Positions 45,560 through 57,604 of a stretch of DNA of 64,000 nt are shown in pieces. The notes below the pieces were generated by a model. It saw only the letters and a program-made list of their open reading frames with translations. It was not told the origin of the DNA and made no database searches. A program made the position numbers and the translations under genes. How positions within the stretch are numbered: the first letter of the stretch is position 1; every line of letters begins with the position of its first letter. The stretch comes from Pollenia angustigena (taxonomy: Eukaryota; Arthropoda; Insecta; Diptera; Polleniidae): assembly GCA_930367215.1 (NCBI GenBank), contig OV884056.1:255839127-255903126 (forward strand), read 5' to 3'.

Positions 45560-46395
45560 ACAATTTTCCTATTTCTCGAAAGGATTTTCCCTCTTAAAAA
45601 ATTTTAATTATGAAAGATCTTACGCCGAAATCTATCTATTTTCTTTTACCCATATTCTGCGCTAAATTTTACAATAATGCAACAAAAAAATAATTAACAG
45701 CAACAATTAGAAGATGAACAATAAATTTGACATCAAAAAAAGTAATAATAACGGGAACATAAAACGAAGAAATGGTATTTAATTCGATATTTAAACTTTT
45801 GTCCTCGTCATTTTTTTGTTTTTTTTTTTTTTAATTGCCGTTATGTATTCAATTAAACCAATATTTTTTTTCTTAATTTTATATCATCAACGAAGGGAAA
45901 CAAAACTGCATACCACAAATTTTCGGGAAAACTTTAGTTTTCCAAAAACTTCAAATTTTAAGGGTATATTTAAACTTTAGTCTCTGACTGTATGTCCATA
46001 TTTATGGTAGGATATCATATGGTCGAACTTGACCAACTATACTTTCTTAAAAGTTTTTATCTTAGCTTTAAAGTTTTAAAACATAAAATGCAAGTAAAAA
46101 CATGTTCGGCAAGGGTCAAAGATAAAATCAATTTAGTATTATTTTGATATAATACTTTTAGAAATTACCTTTAGCAATATCATATAAATACACTGATAGA
46201 AAACGCTGATGTATTTTGACATCAGAACTATGACAAGTGTCTTCGTTTTTGACCCCATGACACTTTTCATCATGGTCATGTCAACTTGGCCAAAGTGACA
46301 TAAGGGTCAAAATGAAATTATGTCATCAATGGGATGACACATCGGCATCACCGAAATGATGAACATGTCCTCAGTGCGATGACGCAGTAGCATCG
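45560..46395. other. intergenic stretch with an H2-like end
   Basis: TATGGTAGGATATCATATGG and TCGAACTTGACCAACTATAC near 46000-46050 look like the terminal part of an H2-type repeat. From 46184 to 46400, GATGACA and GTGACAT-type words are dense in both orientations. The element was not delimited. Confidence 0.35.
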
Positions 46396-46397
46396 GA

Positions 46398-47370
46398 GAG
46401 ATAGCATAAGGCCCAAATTATAATATTGGGTACTTTTTATGATATAACAAGTAAGAGTGCTATTTCTCATCCATGTAACTTATTACCTATTGGTGTTAGC
46501 AAAATGTGTACAAAGTAGATTCGATAGCTATTTGATCAATATTATAAAAAAAAAAATTTTGTTTTTTTTTAAATTTTTTTAAATTTTTTTTTTAAATTTA
46601 AAACTTTTTTTTTGATTTTATTTTAATCCGGAATGTTTTTTTTTTCTTTTTGCTCAAATGAAAGGTTATGTCTTTTCCTTTAAGGTAGTTTTGGTCGCTT
46701 TTTGGGATAAGAGTGGGATATGTATAAAAAAAATAATTTCTAACTCAAGACGAGGGTTTTTCAATTTTTAGCATATGCAGCACTATTTTGAATTTTTTCC
46801 TAAAAGAGCAGAACTAACTTAAAGGAAAAGAAATAAGCTTTCTTTTGAGCAAAAAGAAAAAAAAAGATTCCGGATAAAAAAACTAAAAAAAAGTTTTAAA
46901 TTTAAAAAAAAAAAAATTTTAATTTTTTTTCAAAAGTTTGATCAAAAAGCTATCGAAGCTACTTTGGACAAATTTTGCTAACACCAATAGGTAATAAGTT
47001 AGATGGATGAGTAAGAATACTGCATATGCTAAAAATTAAAAAACCATCGTCTTGAATTAGAAATTATTTGTCTTTAAACATATCCCACTCGCATCCCAAA
47101 AAGCGACCAAAACTACCTTAAAGAAAATCGGATTGTGACTGGCAAAAATTACCAAAAGTACCATTTTTTTCGTTTTTATATCGTAAAAAGTACCCAATAT
47201 TTTAATTTGGGACTTATGCTATCTTTATACCAAATTTTTCGAAAATAGAAAAAGTACCAAAAGTAAACGAGTAAAAGTAAATTATAACAAAAAAAAAATT
47301 TGTTTTTAAAAGATTTATCAATAGCTATCGAAGCTACTTGGGACAAATTTTTCTAACACCAATAGGTCAA
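46398..47370. repeat. rearranged foldback region
   Basis: Segment a (GATAGCATAAGGCCCAAATT, 46400) is inverted at about 47180-47225. Segment b (TTACCTATTGGTGTTAGC, 46482) is inverted at 46985 and again, partly, at 47350. Segment c (TAGTTTTGGTCGCTTTTTGG, 46685) is inverted at 47095-47115. Left order a-b-c, right order b'-c'-a', then b' again, so this is not a simple palindrome. Confidence 0.7.
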
Positions 47371-47442
47371 AATGTCAAACTTTGGCCCCCTTTACTCAGA
47401 AACTTTTTGACCGATCTTGTTGAAAATTTGGGTCTAAGCTAT

Positions 47443-47863
47443 CCAATAAAAAATGGAGCTTCCAACGAAGCAGGTTTGTAAGGGAGAAACATAAGAGTTG
47501 CGCTTACCATTGCGCATACGGAAGACATGAATTTTATATGGCGAGTTCCCACTTTGAAGCAATACATTTTTGACACATGAAGCGCATTATTCAGCGCATA
47601 AAAAAATGTTGGATGTAACGATCAGCTTTACACACTAAATGTTTTGATACAGTTATTTTTTAGTATTTTCCCTTACAAACCTGCTTCTTAGTAAGGGAAT
47701 GCCGTAGCACTTGAAAAGTTATTTTTTTTTATAAAAGTTGTTGAGAGTTTTATCACTTACTTTACTGCATTTCTGTATGTCTTATTGCGTAGCGCATAAT
47801 TCTGCGCTTATTTTTTTAAATGTACCATTAGTGCTTCGCAATATGATAAAATTTTTTATTGGG
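47443..47863. mobile_element. MITE family B with double TIRs, copy 2
   Basis: Inverse of 7421-7841 and the same 421-bp length. The outer ends CCAATAAAAAATGG / ATTTTTTATTGGG sit at a TA (47440-47441 and 47864-47865). The surrounding unique repeat (GACCGATCTTGTTGAAAATT ... CAAATTTCATCCAAATCGG) appears to be a split host repeat. Confidence 0.7.
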
Positions 47864-47869
47864 TACTAT

Positions 47870-48363
47870 CTAATAAAACTAACCTTGGTGCAAATTTCAT
47901 CCAAATCGGAAGATATCGACTTAAAAATTATGTCACTACATGAAATCATATATTCTGGGTTCTTATGAGTATCGAAGTTGATTTAACGATGTCCATGAGT
48001 TGAAATGGGTTTGCCGAAGACCCCAGATATGATGAGGACTACGAAGTTAAATATTTATGTCACATATAGTCCGGAATCATTTGAAATTTAGCAAAAAACC
48101 ACGACTGTCTTTTTGTTGTTGTTTTTTTTTATATAATTTAATTTTATTTTTTTAATGTAAGTGAGAACTTCTCGCATCGAAAAGATGTGAAACAAAATAT
48201 TCAATCGTTTCTCGAAAAGTGAGAAAAAACTGTGTCTGTTACTCATGTCGAAAACTTTCAAAAAAGATTACGTTGTTACATTATGCGATTTTCAGAACAC
48301 GGATGATAATTTTTGGATACATGTACATCAAAAATATCTATCCAAATTTTATTTCTCAGGCTG
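47870..48363. other. intergenic stretch without recognised gene
   Basis: Contains AAATTTCATCCAAATCGGAA and nearby phrases typical of dispersed fly repeats. No boundary could be set. Confidence 0.3.
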
Positions 48364-48749
48364 ATGCCCGTAATTTCTACAAATAGATATCTAGTCGTCA
48401 GTGCTGCCAATTTAGCCATTTAGTGGCTAGATTTAGCAATTTTTCACCCTTTTTAGCCATTAAAAAATGGGTTTAGCCATTTGTTTAGCCATAAAATTTT
48501 TTGCCGTTTTTCTTTTAAAAGAATAATTTTTATTTTATTATAAAAATTTATAAAAGTAAAATAAACATTTTGAACAATTAAAACGCCTTTAATTTAAATA
48601 AAAACTTTGATGCTGAAACATCTTTCAAAATAAAGGAACAGTATTCCAATATTAAATTTATAAAATGGACCAACACAAACATCGCTGTTTCTTTCTGGTT
48701 GCAAGTATTTCAATAAAGCAATGCAGGCGGTAAAAAAATTGTTTTACAA

Positions 48750-48893
48750 ATTTCAGAATTGACTATAAAGTTGCTCTCACTTCCATGGTCTAATGCTGAA
48801 GTAGAGAGGGTGTTTAGCCAAGTAAACATCGTTAAAAGTAATTTGAGAAATACGTTACATTAAGCAACCGTTAATTCGATTTTATCAATTAGG
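48750..48893 (+). pseudogene. hAT transposase C-terminal dimerisation remnant
   Basis: The frame ISELTIKLLSLPWSNAEVER, then VFSQVNIVKSNLRNTLH, stop, then ATVNSILSIR. The WSNAEVERVFSQ...K..LRN motif is the hAT dimerisation domain, including the catalytic Glu. The upstream parts are lost. Confidence 0.75.
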
Positions 48894-48929
48894 TAAATAT
48901 TTTTACCATAACAATGCAATATTTATACC

Positions 48930-49213
48930 ACCACCACAATAGTGGAGAGGGTACTATGCGTTTGTGCTGATGTCTGTAACACCTTAAAATATTGGTCCTT
49001 AGCCCACCTTTACGTATACCGATTAACTCAGAATCACTTTCTGAGTCGAATTAACGATGTTTGTCTGGCTGGCTTGCTGTCCATGTAAGCCTTGTGCGCA
49101 TAGTACAGGTCGCAATTTAGAGATTATTTGATAAAATGTGGTACAAAGGTTTTAATGTGGTGTAGGGTATCATAAAGTCGGGTTTAACCGACTATACTTT
49201 CTTACTTGTTTTT
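48930..49213 (+). mobile_element. Helitron-like family H2, copy 3, nested in hAT
   Basis: It starts TATACCACCACCACAATAGT, then GCTGATGTCTGTAACACC, CCATGTAAGCCTTGTGCG, and ends with the hairpin-like GTCGGGTTTAACCGAC, then TATACTTTCTTACTTGTTTT. Confidence 0.6.
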
Positions 49214-50159
49214 TATTGTAGATCTGGACTCAAAAGGGTGGGTAAATGTTATCGTGTTTATGATTTACCTTCAAATTATTTAAAACTTATGATTATTTGA
49301 AACTTATGAGTGATTCCTATGAGATGAACAATAAGTCCCCTTTTACAATGTGGCAAGTGGAAGGCAGACAGACGAAGTTTGTTGGTGAGGGGTTGTAGAG
49401 GTAGAGTGTGTAGTACATGACTATCTGTACTGGACATTTGTATACATTTTTTTGCTTCTCTTTTACATTTTTCGGCATTTTCATGTTGTTGCTTCATATC
49501 ATTTTTCTCACAACAATGTTATTGTAGTATCAATGCCTGTTAAATGTTCATCTCCGTCAACAGCGAAAAAGAACGAAAAGAGGAAAACAATAATTTCTGT
49601 CTGCCTATTAATTTCGCGATTGTGAAAGGTTTAGGCAAGTTCAAAAGAGAATAAGAAAAATGTCTGCCTTTCAATTTCAACGTTGTAAATTGGGACTATC
49701 GACATCGAATTTTTCGATGATTTAATTTTTAAATATTAATTTATTTTATTATTAATTATTCTTATTTAACAAATTGATCATAACTCACAATTTCATCGTA
49801 AACAACTTTAAATGAATTATTTCTGTTTTGTTACTGAATTTTAATGTGTTTTTATTTAAAAAAGCTTTTAGCCCTTTTTTAGCCATTTTTTTCGTAAATT
49901 GAGCCATTTTTGGTCACCAAGTTTTGGCAACACTGCTAGTCGTGTTCGTACCTAACAGTTACCTTTACCTATCCGGTAACACTATTGTGGTAATTTCAAC
50001 GTTAATTTTGCCTACCTGAATTAACTATTGAAAATCGATGGTGTAAAATACATTACACTCTAACCCGTAGGTTAGAAATACGTTTTAAAATTATGAAAAC
50101 CATAGATACCTATACACAGCTAGATACCTATTTGTAGAAATTACGGGCATGAGTAAGGA

Positions 50160-51165
50160 TTAATCACATCTTTGTTATTTTAATTAAAAGTTAATTGCTT
50201 GACATGTTATTCAAACTATCAAGGGTCTTATAGAAAATTTACATCATCAAATGTATGTCAAAACTATTAAAAATACTTATACATAAGGACATATGCAAAA
50301 TGTATTAACAAAGTGACCTCAGTACTACAACAATGAAACAATAGAAAAAACAACAGGCATTTTGTTGCTAGAATAAATAAACAAACAAAATGACACCAAA
50401 CGTCACACACGAAGAAAATCACTGCAAACAGCTGTGCTTGTGAGGTCACTGTATAAGGACATTCTGGATATATGAATATTATTTCGTGTAAAATCAGATG
50501 ACATAAGTCCAGAGATATTAATGTGTCAAGACAATGCGAATTTTTAATTTTTAAGTAATCTTTTGTGAATAAAATTCCTACTAATGGTTGATATAATTTC
50601 GTTTATCAATGCAAGAAGTGGAAATAGTAAAAATATACGTAACAATGTAAAGAAGTTTCCACCGAGCTAAAAAATCTGCAATTTTGAAGCAAAAATCTTT
50701 ATCTGCACTTCTGGCATCACTGGTGACATTGCAGACGTTGAGAACGTCAGAAACACATATCGTTGGCGGCGAGCAAAATTTACTAAAATACAACCGTGGG
50801 CTATACCAAATAATGCAACGTACGACTTTAATGTTTGTTGTTTCCAAACGAGCTCTGAAAAAATTCGTATATTTTATATATAAGAACAAAATTTTATTAT
50901 TATTATTATTCTTTGTATTTTTAATTGTTTTTTAGTGTTAAGATTTTTTTGCCCCGTTTTTATTAATGAGTTTTTTTGACAGTTCAAAGCGGGAACTTTT
51001 CTCACAAAAATGTTGCAGAAACACTGTTTCAGTAAATTGGCAAGAAATTTCTTTACGTGACAGCTAGTACTCGCAAGAAAAGTTACAGACACAGTTTAGT
51101 GAGAAATACAGCTGTTTGTTTCAATATATGGTATTTTCGTTTCATTTCACACATACAGAAAATGA
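50160..51165. other. intergenic stretch without recognised gene
   Basis: Overlapping frames of 80-100 codons on both strands around 50580-50935 have no recognisable motif. TTTCTCACTAAACTGTGTCT (minus, near 51,100) resembles plus-strand sequence near 48,225; this may be a divergent inverted-repeat pair. Confidence 0.3.
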
Positions 51166-51169
51166 GCAC

Positions 51170-51633
51170 TGGTTGCCAATACAAAATGTAGTCGGGCTTT
51201 GAGAAGTGGGCTTGGCACTTCCAATGCAAACACATTATAGATTTCTGTATACCTGAAGAACGGCAAGAGCCAAAGTTTCCAAATTAAATACAAACGTATT
51301 GGTTATGGCGGGCAGTAGGCGCGGCACAAAATAGATTTATTTATATCTTAAGAACGGCATTAATTTGTTTTTATACCCTTCACCGAAGGTAAGAGGGTAT
51401 ATATAACTTTGTCATTCCGTTTGTATGTTCCACAATATTGATCCTACACCCTATAAAGTATATATATTCTGGATCATTATGAAAAGCGAAGTTCAAAACC
51501 GGTTGTCTCTTATTTAAAAAAAAAATATTTACCAGTTTTATTTAGTTTTTGTTTAGTTGCTCTGTATTCTGCTCGCACAATGGTGAAGGGTATATAAGAT
51601 TCGGCACAGCCGAATAAAGCACTTACTTGTTTC
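51170..51633 (-). mobile_element. Helitron-like family H3, copy 1
   Basis: Contains AAGAACGGCAAGAGCCAAAG (51255), TACCCTTCACCGAAGG, CCTACACCCTATAAAGTATA, AAGCGAAGTTCAAAACCGG and GCTCGCACAATGGTGAAGGG, ending in the hairpin ATTCGGCACAGCCGAAT then AAGCACTTACTTGTTT. It is the inverse of 60497-60724 and also shares parts with 63680-64000. Confidence 0.6.
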
Positions 51634-51639
51634 TTTTAA

Positions 51640-52970
51640 CATCAAAATTTATTTTTAAAGCATTCACAAGTTTTTACAGATGTATTCTGAAGTGACGTAA
51701 ATACCGTTCACAATGGCCTAAGCTCAAGTTGTTCCAAGCACGTAAAAGTAAAAATTTAGAATGCTAACTCCATATGGGCATTTCCACAAAAAAGTTTACT
51801 TTTTGTCAGGTTACGCCTGCAAGCAATTAAATTTGTGTTTTAGCGCCAAAAAATCTTAAATTATTATGATTTTAGTAAAATAATTATTGAAACTAAAATG
51901 TAACATAATCCATATTAAATTTAAATCATCTACGATTCTTAAAACAGATAAAGGATTCAAAAAAAAAATTTAAGAATTCATGAATATATAACAAATAACA
52001 ATAAAATGTCAAATAATTTGTTTTTAAATACCGTTACAAAATAATGTCGTTATTATTATCATCCGTTTCCGCTTGAACTCAGTTTACAAATAATATATAC
52101 GTTTTAAATTTATTGCTTTTCAAGTGTGGTTGGGTCATCATCACTACAATCGTCATTATCATCATTATTGCCACCGCTGCTATTATCATCATCATCATCA
52201 TCTCTGAAAATAATATCACTGCCCTCAAGGTAAATTAACTGACCGTTCTTTGTTCATTGCGTAATTGTAATTAAACAACAACAACAAAACATATTTATAA
52301 AAAATGAAAATAAAATCATGTGGTTAAACAAGTATGTATTTTTTATTATTCGCATTTTGTTGGTTTTAATTTATGCTATCAGTGCCAAATGTATCGGTAT
52401 GTAAAAAATCTCACACATCTGTATACAATAATTTATATAAATATATAATTTTGCCTGCATCCTGCACTAAATATTAAAAATTAAACAACAAAATAAAAGC
52501 ATTCATTAATGTTGTAAAGAAATTCCATTAAAATACATAAATAGATGCTTTTTCATTTGGAGTTCACAGATTTTTTTTTCATTAAGGGTATTCACTTCAA
52601 TTTTTTTTTTTTAGTTAGAAAAATTACACTCTTATTGACGTGAACGGGGGTTTTTTACAAACTGTCAAAAAAAAATCTGTCAAATAATTCGTATAAGTAA
52701 TTGATATTTATTGTTGATGGGATAAGCTATTCCTATGCGCATTTCACTGGTTGCTTAGGCCAGATCATCAGGAAACTTCATCCATAAAGATTTTAGAAAA
52801 AACATCTTTTAATCTGGATTTTTTTACACTTGGTCATAGATTGATAAAAAATGTAACTTTTGGTGGAATTTTTTTTTTGTGGTTGTTGTAACAAAAATTA
52901 CATTTTTCCACTTTTCCATTTTTCCAACAAACAAAAAAACTGAAATAAATACCCTTATTATTTATATGAT
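51640..52970. other. intergenic stretch; microsatellite and a dispersed repeat
   Basis: No gene is seen. An ATC-rich microsatellite lies at 52152-52203. The segment 52719-52780 (GCTTAGGCCAGATCATCAGG) is the inverse of 21498-21558. Confidence 0.4.
52152..52203. repeat. (ATC)n microsatellite, imperfect
   Basis: Runs of ATC interrupted by a GCCACCGCTGC segment. Confidence 0.7.
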
Positions 52971-52972
52971 AT

Positions 52973-54825
52973 TAGAGTTTCTACGCGGAAAGGATTCCTA
53001 GGAATCCCGGGATATTTTCTTAAAATAAGTCCCGGGAAATTTTTTCCGGGAATTTTCGGGAATTTCAAATTAAATTTTTTTGAAATTTTAATTTCAATTT
53101 TGCATCGTTAAAATCAAAAACGAGCAATTAAAATATATTTCTTACTAAAAACTACCTACAAATCGAACTACTTTCCCTACGCCAATAAATCAATGGTATT
53201 TTTAATTCCTGAAGAAATGTCTAAAAAGCTTTTTGAAGTAGAAAATGAAAATGTGCACGATACACCATCACCAACACCAGATGATGAGCTATCTACTATC
53301 TTTAAAGAACACCTTGAAAAGGCTATACCAAATTCTAAAAAAATTAATGTAAAAAAATTTCTTCAAAGAAAATTAATTTTACCAAATTGCTATTAATAAT
53401 AACTACTAAGTATTAATAAGTTTTAATAGTTCGTGATCTCCCAAAAAAAAAATATATATATGCATACACTCATAAAATTATTACAGTAACTGATTGTGGG
53501 TTATTAAATTCGTTTTCGGTACTGTTAAAATTGAATAAAAATATAGTTATTTTACGAATAATTTTATTTTTCAACATTTATGTTTGTTATTAAAAAAACA
53601 AACTACCAAAAAATAAGGTTTCTGTGTTTTTTTTTTTTGTTAATTTGTTTGATTTTTGTCGGTTGAAATATATTTTTTCAAAACAAAAAACTATTCAATT
53701 TTAACGAATATGCTGTTCAATAAATAAAAAATTTTAAAATTAATGTAAAAATCATTTGTTTTAAATGATCCGCTTACTAAATGAATTTTAATTTGTTTAA
53801 AATGAATATTCGTTCGAATTTAACTACATACCAAATGTTTACCTCGATAGCTGCGGGTGTCCAGATGCAGCTGGGCAGGTTCAAACGATAAACGCTTCTT
53901 GCGGCGTACTGTCTGAATGGGTATGACCCGTGACACAGTCGCTCGCTGGGAGATGGTGTACAATTACTCGACTAATGGGTGGAGTTGAACCGGCAAGCTG
54001 GTAGTAGGTGAAGCACGCTCTTTGGCAGTTCGGGCACCGCTCGTTCTACCAATGATTCGGCAGATGGCTAAACCTTTCGTTCACTCCTACAGAAAATGAA
54101 ACACACTTTGGGTTTTGTTTTCGTGGCGCTAAAGTCACAATTTTATTTGCTGGTAAATTGGTGCGGTACAATGTATTCACTGGGCACTTAGACTATTATA
54201 TGTTCTGTACAATCTGACCGTTTCTCACTTTCTTTTAATAAATTAAGGTTGAAAAAAAATAAAATTTGGCTGCTTATAGCTCGAAATGCAAAATGAGTGT
54301 ACTTATGAGGGGCTTAAAGCACAAGGGGTTTAAGTTCCTTTTTCTAAAATTGAGTTTACATATGTAATTTTATGTGAAGTTCGGAGAAGTTGTTCAGAGC
54401 ACAAGAGGTGAATGTAGGATTCTCATCCGGACGCTAGATATGGTAAACAATTCAAACACTTGACATTAACATGTCTGCTACGGTTGGAGCACAAGCGAAA
54501 CAACCGCTTTTGTCTCATTATTTAACATAAGTCACTTGAACCCCTTGGGCTTAAAGCACCCTCGTATATAATATGTATGTACAATGTACATACATATGTT
54601 ACAATTTATTTGGTTTTGTCTTGGTTTTCTGTAGAATTGATTAAGTTAATTTTTATAGACTGTTGTATATGATGAAAATATTCTATTAAAAAAGTAAAAA
54701 CTTTTGTCTTGAACTCATTTAATGAAATCATTGTTTTATTCTAAGAATCCCGAGATTCCCGGGAATAAGATTTTTTTTTGTTTAGTTTCCTGGGAATAGA
54801 AAATTTCGGGAAATTAGAAACCCTA
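52973..54825. mobile_element. hAT-like element, 1.85 kb, 7/8 TSD
   Basis: The left end TAGAGTTTCTA and right end inverted TAGGGTTTCTA are flanked by TATGATAT (52965-52972) and TATGAAAT (54826-54833). GGGAATTT, CCCGGGA and related words are repeated near both ends. A 67-codon frame at 53193 (MVFLIPEEMSKKLF...) has no domain I can name. A GC-richer block at 53840-54080 and a small MITE at 54300-54568 lie inside. Confidence 0.75.
54300..54568. mobile_element. MITE nested in the hAT-like element
   Basis: GAGGGGCTTAAAGCACAAGG then GGTTTAAGT on the left matches the inverted right end GAGGGTGCTTTAAGCCCAAG then GGGTTCAAGT. The TSD is not resolved (TA possible). Confidence 0.55.
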
Positions 54826-55381
54826 TATGAAATACGATTTTTTATGTTTCATTGGATTTATCAAAAATAACTTAATTAATTCTTGATCTGCAAGATTTTC
54901 AAAAAATAGTAGTTTTTAATTTAAATTTTGCAACCCAAATGTCAAAAGCAAATGTAAGATATATAAAAGCGAATACATTTTCATAGAGAAGGGTCAAGGG
55001 ATGTTGTCTGCACTACCGACAGTACATTTTCAAACCACCGTTATATTATGCCTTCTATATGTAAACCAGTGTTACCAGTGAAATTTCGAGAAAGATAAAT
55101 TTTAAATTTTTTCCAAAAAAAGATATATTTTAAAAAAATTTGAAAATCCATTTTAACGGGTAAAATGTATTAACATAACATTTTTATTTCATATTTAATG
55201 AATATTGTGAAGAAAATTTAAAAGCTTGCAACTTAACTTTGAAGCAGTTATCATCAACCGAATGAGCTGAAACTTTGAATACACGTTCAGTTTGGATGAC
55301 AATGCATGGTAAACTGTGTGACGTCATTCTAAATCCAATATAGTGGCCCGCACAACATGGCGGACTACTTATTTTTAATAC

Positions 55382-55960
55382 ACTTCTACAATATGGGTAT
55401 CAAACGAAAAGGCTTGCTAAGAATAACTCGATAAACAAAGTGGTCACTCTATATCCAATACGGCGGGCACATACAACATGACGAACTAGTTTTTTTAATG
55501 CACTTCTGCAATATGGGTATCAAATGAAAGGGCTTGGTAAGAACAACTCGAAAAATAAAGTGGTCACTCTAAATAAAATATGTATGTATGTGGGACACAC
55601 ACACCATGGCAGACTACTTATTTTTAATTCACTTCTACAACATGGGTATCAAATGAAAGGGCTTGCTAAGAACAACTCGAAAAATGAAGTGGCCACTCTA
55701 AATTCAATATGGCGTGCACACACAACATGGCGGACAAGTTATTTTCAATTCACTTATACCTACACTATGGGTATCAAACGAAAGGGCTTGATAAGAATAT
55801 CTCGAAAAGTAAAGTAGGGAGTCTAAATCCAATATGGCGACAGAACAAGATTACGTACTAGGTTTTTTAATGCACTTCTACAATATGCGTATCAACTGAA
55901 AGGGCTTGCTAAGAATAACTCGAGAAAATAAAGTGACTTCACTCTAGATATGGCTGACTA
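55382..55960 (+). repeat. ~120-bp tandem repeats, about five units
   Basis: ATATGGGTATCAAACGAAA or a close variant plus GGCTTGCTAAGAA recurs at about 55390, 55510, 55640, 55765 and 55882. Each is followed by AACTCGA, AAAGTGG(T/C)CACTCTA and ATGGCG-type text. Units differ by several percent, and a decayed unit precedes the array near 55260. Confidence 0.8.
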
Positions 55961-56094
55961 AGTTTTTAATGCTTGCTGAGAATACGAATGCGAGTTAAAA
56001 AAAAAAATTAAAAGCAAAAAATCTTTTTTAAAAAGTTGCTTGTATTTAAATGCGCTAAAAAGTAAAAAATAAATTAAAAGAAAAAACTTTTTTA

Positions 56095-56430
56095 AAAAAC
56101 AAGCTTTTATTTAAATGCGCTAAAAAGAAAAATTAAATAAGTTTTTGCTTTAAAACTTTTACTATCAACTTATAACGTCATTACACAATTTATATGATAT
56201 AAAAGCTTGTCGCGAGATTTACTAGTGCAAAAGAACAAGTTAATTAATAACTTGATTTAAACTATTAAAATTTTCAAGCTATGCAAATACAAGTACATAC
56301 TTAAATCTTGCGACAAGCTTTTATATCATATAAATTGTGTAATGACGTTATAAGTTGATAGTAAAAGATTTAAAGCAAAAAATTATTTTTTTTTTCTTTT
56401 AAGCACATTCAAATAAAAGCTTGTTTTTTA
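56095..56430. repeat. foldback element, ~160-bp arms
   Basis: AAGCTTTTATTTAAATGCGC, GCTTTAAA, TTACTATCAACTTATAACGT and ATGATATAAAAGCTTGTCGC on the left are each found inverted on the right, around a centre near 56,265. Upstream (56020-56090) a further partial copy of the left arm is present. Confidence 0.75.
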
Positions 56431-56654
56431 AAATAGTTTTTTCCTTTAATTTATTTATATTTATTTAAGTCATAAATATTAGGTATGTTATTTTTAAAAA
56501 GTTCATATGAATTTCCTGAAAATAAAAAAGATGTTCATATTTCCTCGGAACAACTTCGCACTACTAATAATCATCGATTTAGGTGAATCGTATGTTGAAA
56601 CACCCTTATTAAAGCAGCTATTGTATTACTGTTGAGTCGGTAACGATGGTCAGT

Positions 56655-56955
56655 CCTGAGGATTGCAGCACCGCGATCGTTCAACAAACTTTCTCCACTT
56701 TCCCGTTTTATTTTCCTTTTTTTCGTATTTTTAATCATTGTAATTACTCACAAATAATTTTTATTTTTCACAAGAAATAAGCTGTTCACTTCATATTAAA
56801 ATTTATTTTTAATAGTAAAACACATGTAACCAACCACAAAGTAAAAAATATAGCTTTAATCGCCATTTTTAATGATCACATTTATTTTCCGCTATAGTAT
56901 TGCCAAGTTTATTTTTGATTTAAATTTAACATTTGACATCAAATTGATAAAACAT
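56655..56955. repeat. dispersed repeat family C, copy 2 (uninterrupted)
   Basis: GAGGATTGCAGCACCGCGAT to TTGACATCAAATTGATAAAA is collinear with 17400-18425 minus the insertion there. Confidence 0.6.
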
Positions 56956-57017
56956 ATGATCAGAGTTGTTAGATTTGACGATTTAGGAAATACAGTTAAA
57001 AGACGATGATCTATGAT

Positions 57018-57142
57018 CACACTATGAAAGTTTTCTTTCAGAAAGTCTGAGTTTATGGGTGAGAGAGGAGAAAAAAAAAGCATGTTCACTTCCCCTCTCA
57101 CCAATAAACTCAAACTTTCTGAAAGAAAACTTTCATAGTGTG
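57018..57142. repeat. 125-bp foldback MITE with ~45-bp arms
   Basis: CACACTATGAAAGTTTTCTT, TCAGAAAGT, TGAGTTTAT and GGTGAGAG on the left are inverted on the right, with a short loop around 57075. Confidence 0.75.
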
Positions 57143-57179
57143 AACCCAGACTAAAAGTAATAGTGTCATGACGATTTTC

Positions 57180-57594
57180 AATATGGACATATGGCATCCA
57201 ATTATGGGGTACTGCATGCGCATCTAACATCCAAAAGCTTCAAAGAAGACAGTCTAGAATATTACGACAAATTGTCTGCGCCCTATGGTATATACGTAAT
57301 GATATTATCCACAGAGATCTCAACGTCCCCACTATCCAGGAGGAAATTAAAAAATATTCAATTAGCTACATAGATAAACTGATGGCTTGGGGTCTGCTTC
57401 AGTTCAAAGGTCACCAGAGGCTAAAAAGAACCGATACTTTGAGCCCAACTAGAAGACATTTTTGAATTTGAATACGGCAGTTAGTGGTTACATTGGTAAC
57501 AACTTATAAATAACAAGTAGAATTAAGATTTGAATACATATTGTAAATTTAGATAAGAAAGATTCAATAATAAAAATAAATTTAATAAAAAAAA
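57180..57594 (+). mobile_element. 5'-truncated Jockey-type LINE 3' end with 10-bp TSD
   Basis: The coding part reads YGIQLWGTACASNIQKLQ (after a frame change at the start), RQSRILRQIVCALWYIRNDI, IHRDLNVPTIQEEIKKYS and ends TLSPTRRHF-stop near 57463. This is the C-terminal end typical of Jockey-clade ORF2. A ~120-bp 3' UTR and an A-rich tail (AATTTAATAAAAAAAA) follow. GACGATTTTC at 57170-57179 and 57595-57604 is an exact TSD, proving target-primed insertion. 5' truncation is usual for LINEs. Confidence 0.85.
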
Positions 57595-57604
57595 GACGAT
57601 TTTC

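Larger units (their letters stand above)
48399..49935 (+). mobile_element. hAT element, 1.54 kb, perfect 8-bp TSD
   Basis: The ends CAGTGCTGCCAA and inverted CAGTGTTGCCAA are flanked by CTAGTCGT at 48391-48398 and 49936-49943. TTTAGCCATTT motifs are clustered at both ends. It holds a transposase C-terminal remnant (48750-48893) and is itself interrupted by an H2 repeat (48930-49213). Three insertion layers are thus ordered: MITE, then hAT, then H2. Confidence 0.92.
48364..50150. mobile_element. small MITE split by a hAT element
   Basis: ATGCCCGTAATTTCTACAAA then TAGATATCTAG (48364-48394) is inverted at 50120-50150 with one mismatch. Without the nested hAT and one TSD it would be about 240 bp. 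Confidence 0.7.

Noticed and set aside
50581..50935. Possible gene from overlapping 80-100-codon frames
   Set aside because: Frames exist on both strands over the same bases, no motif was recognised and no splice context was seen.
55382..55960. CRISPR-like array
   Set aside because: The units are ~120 bp, diverged and contiguous, without short identical repeats and unique spacers, in a eukaryotic context.
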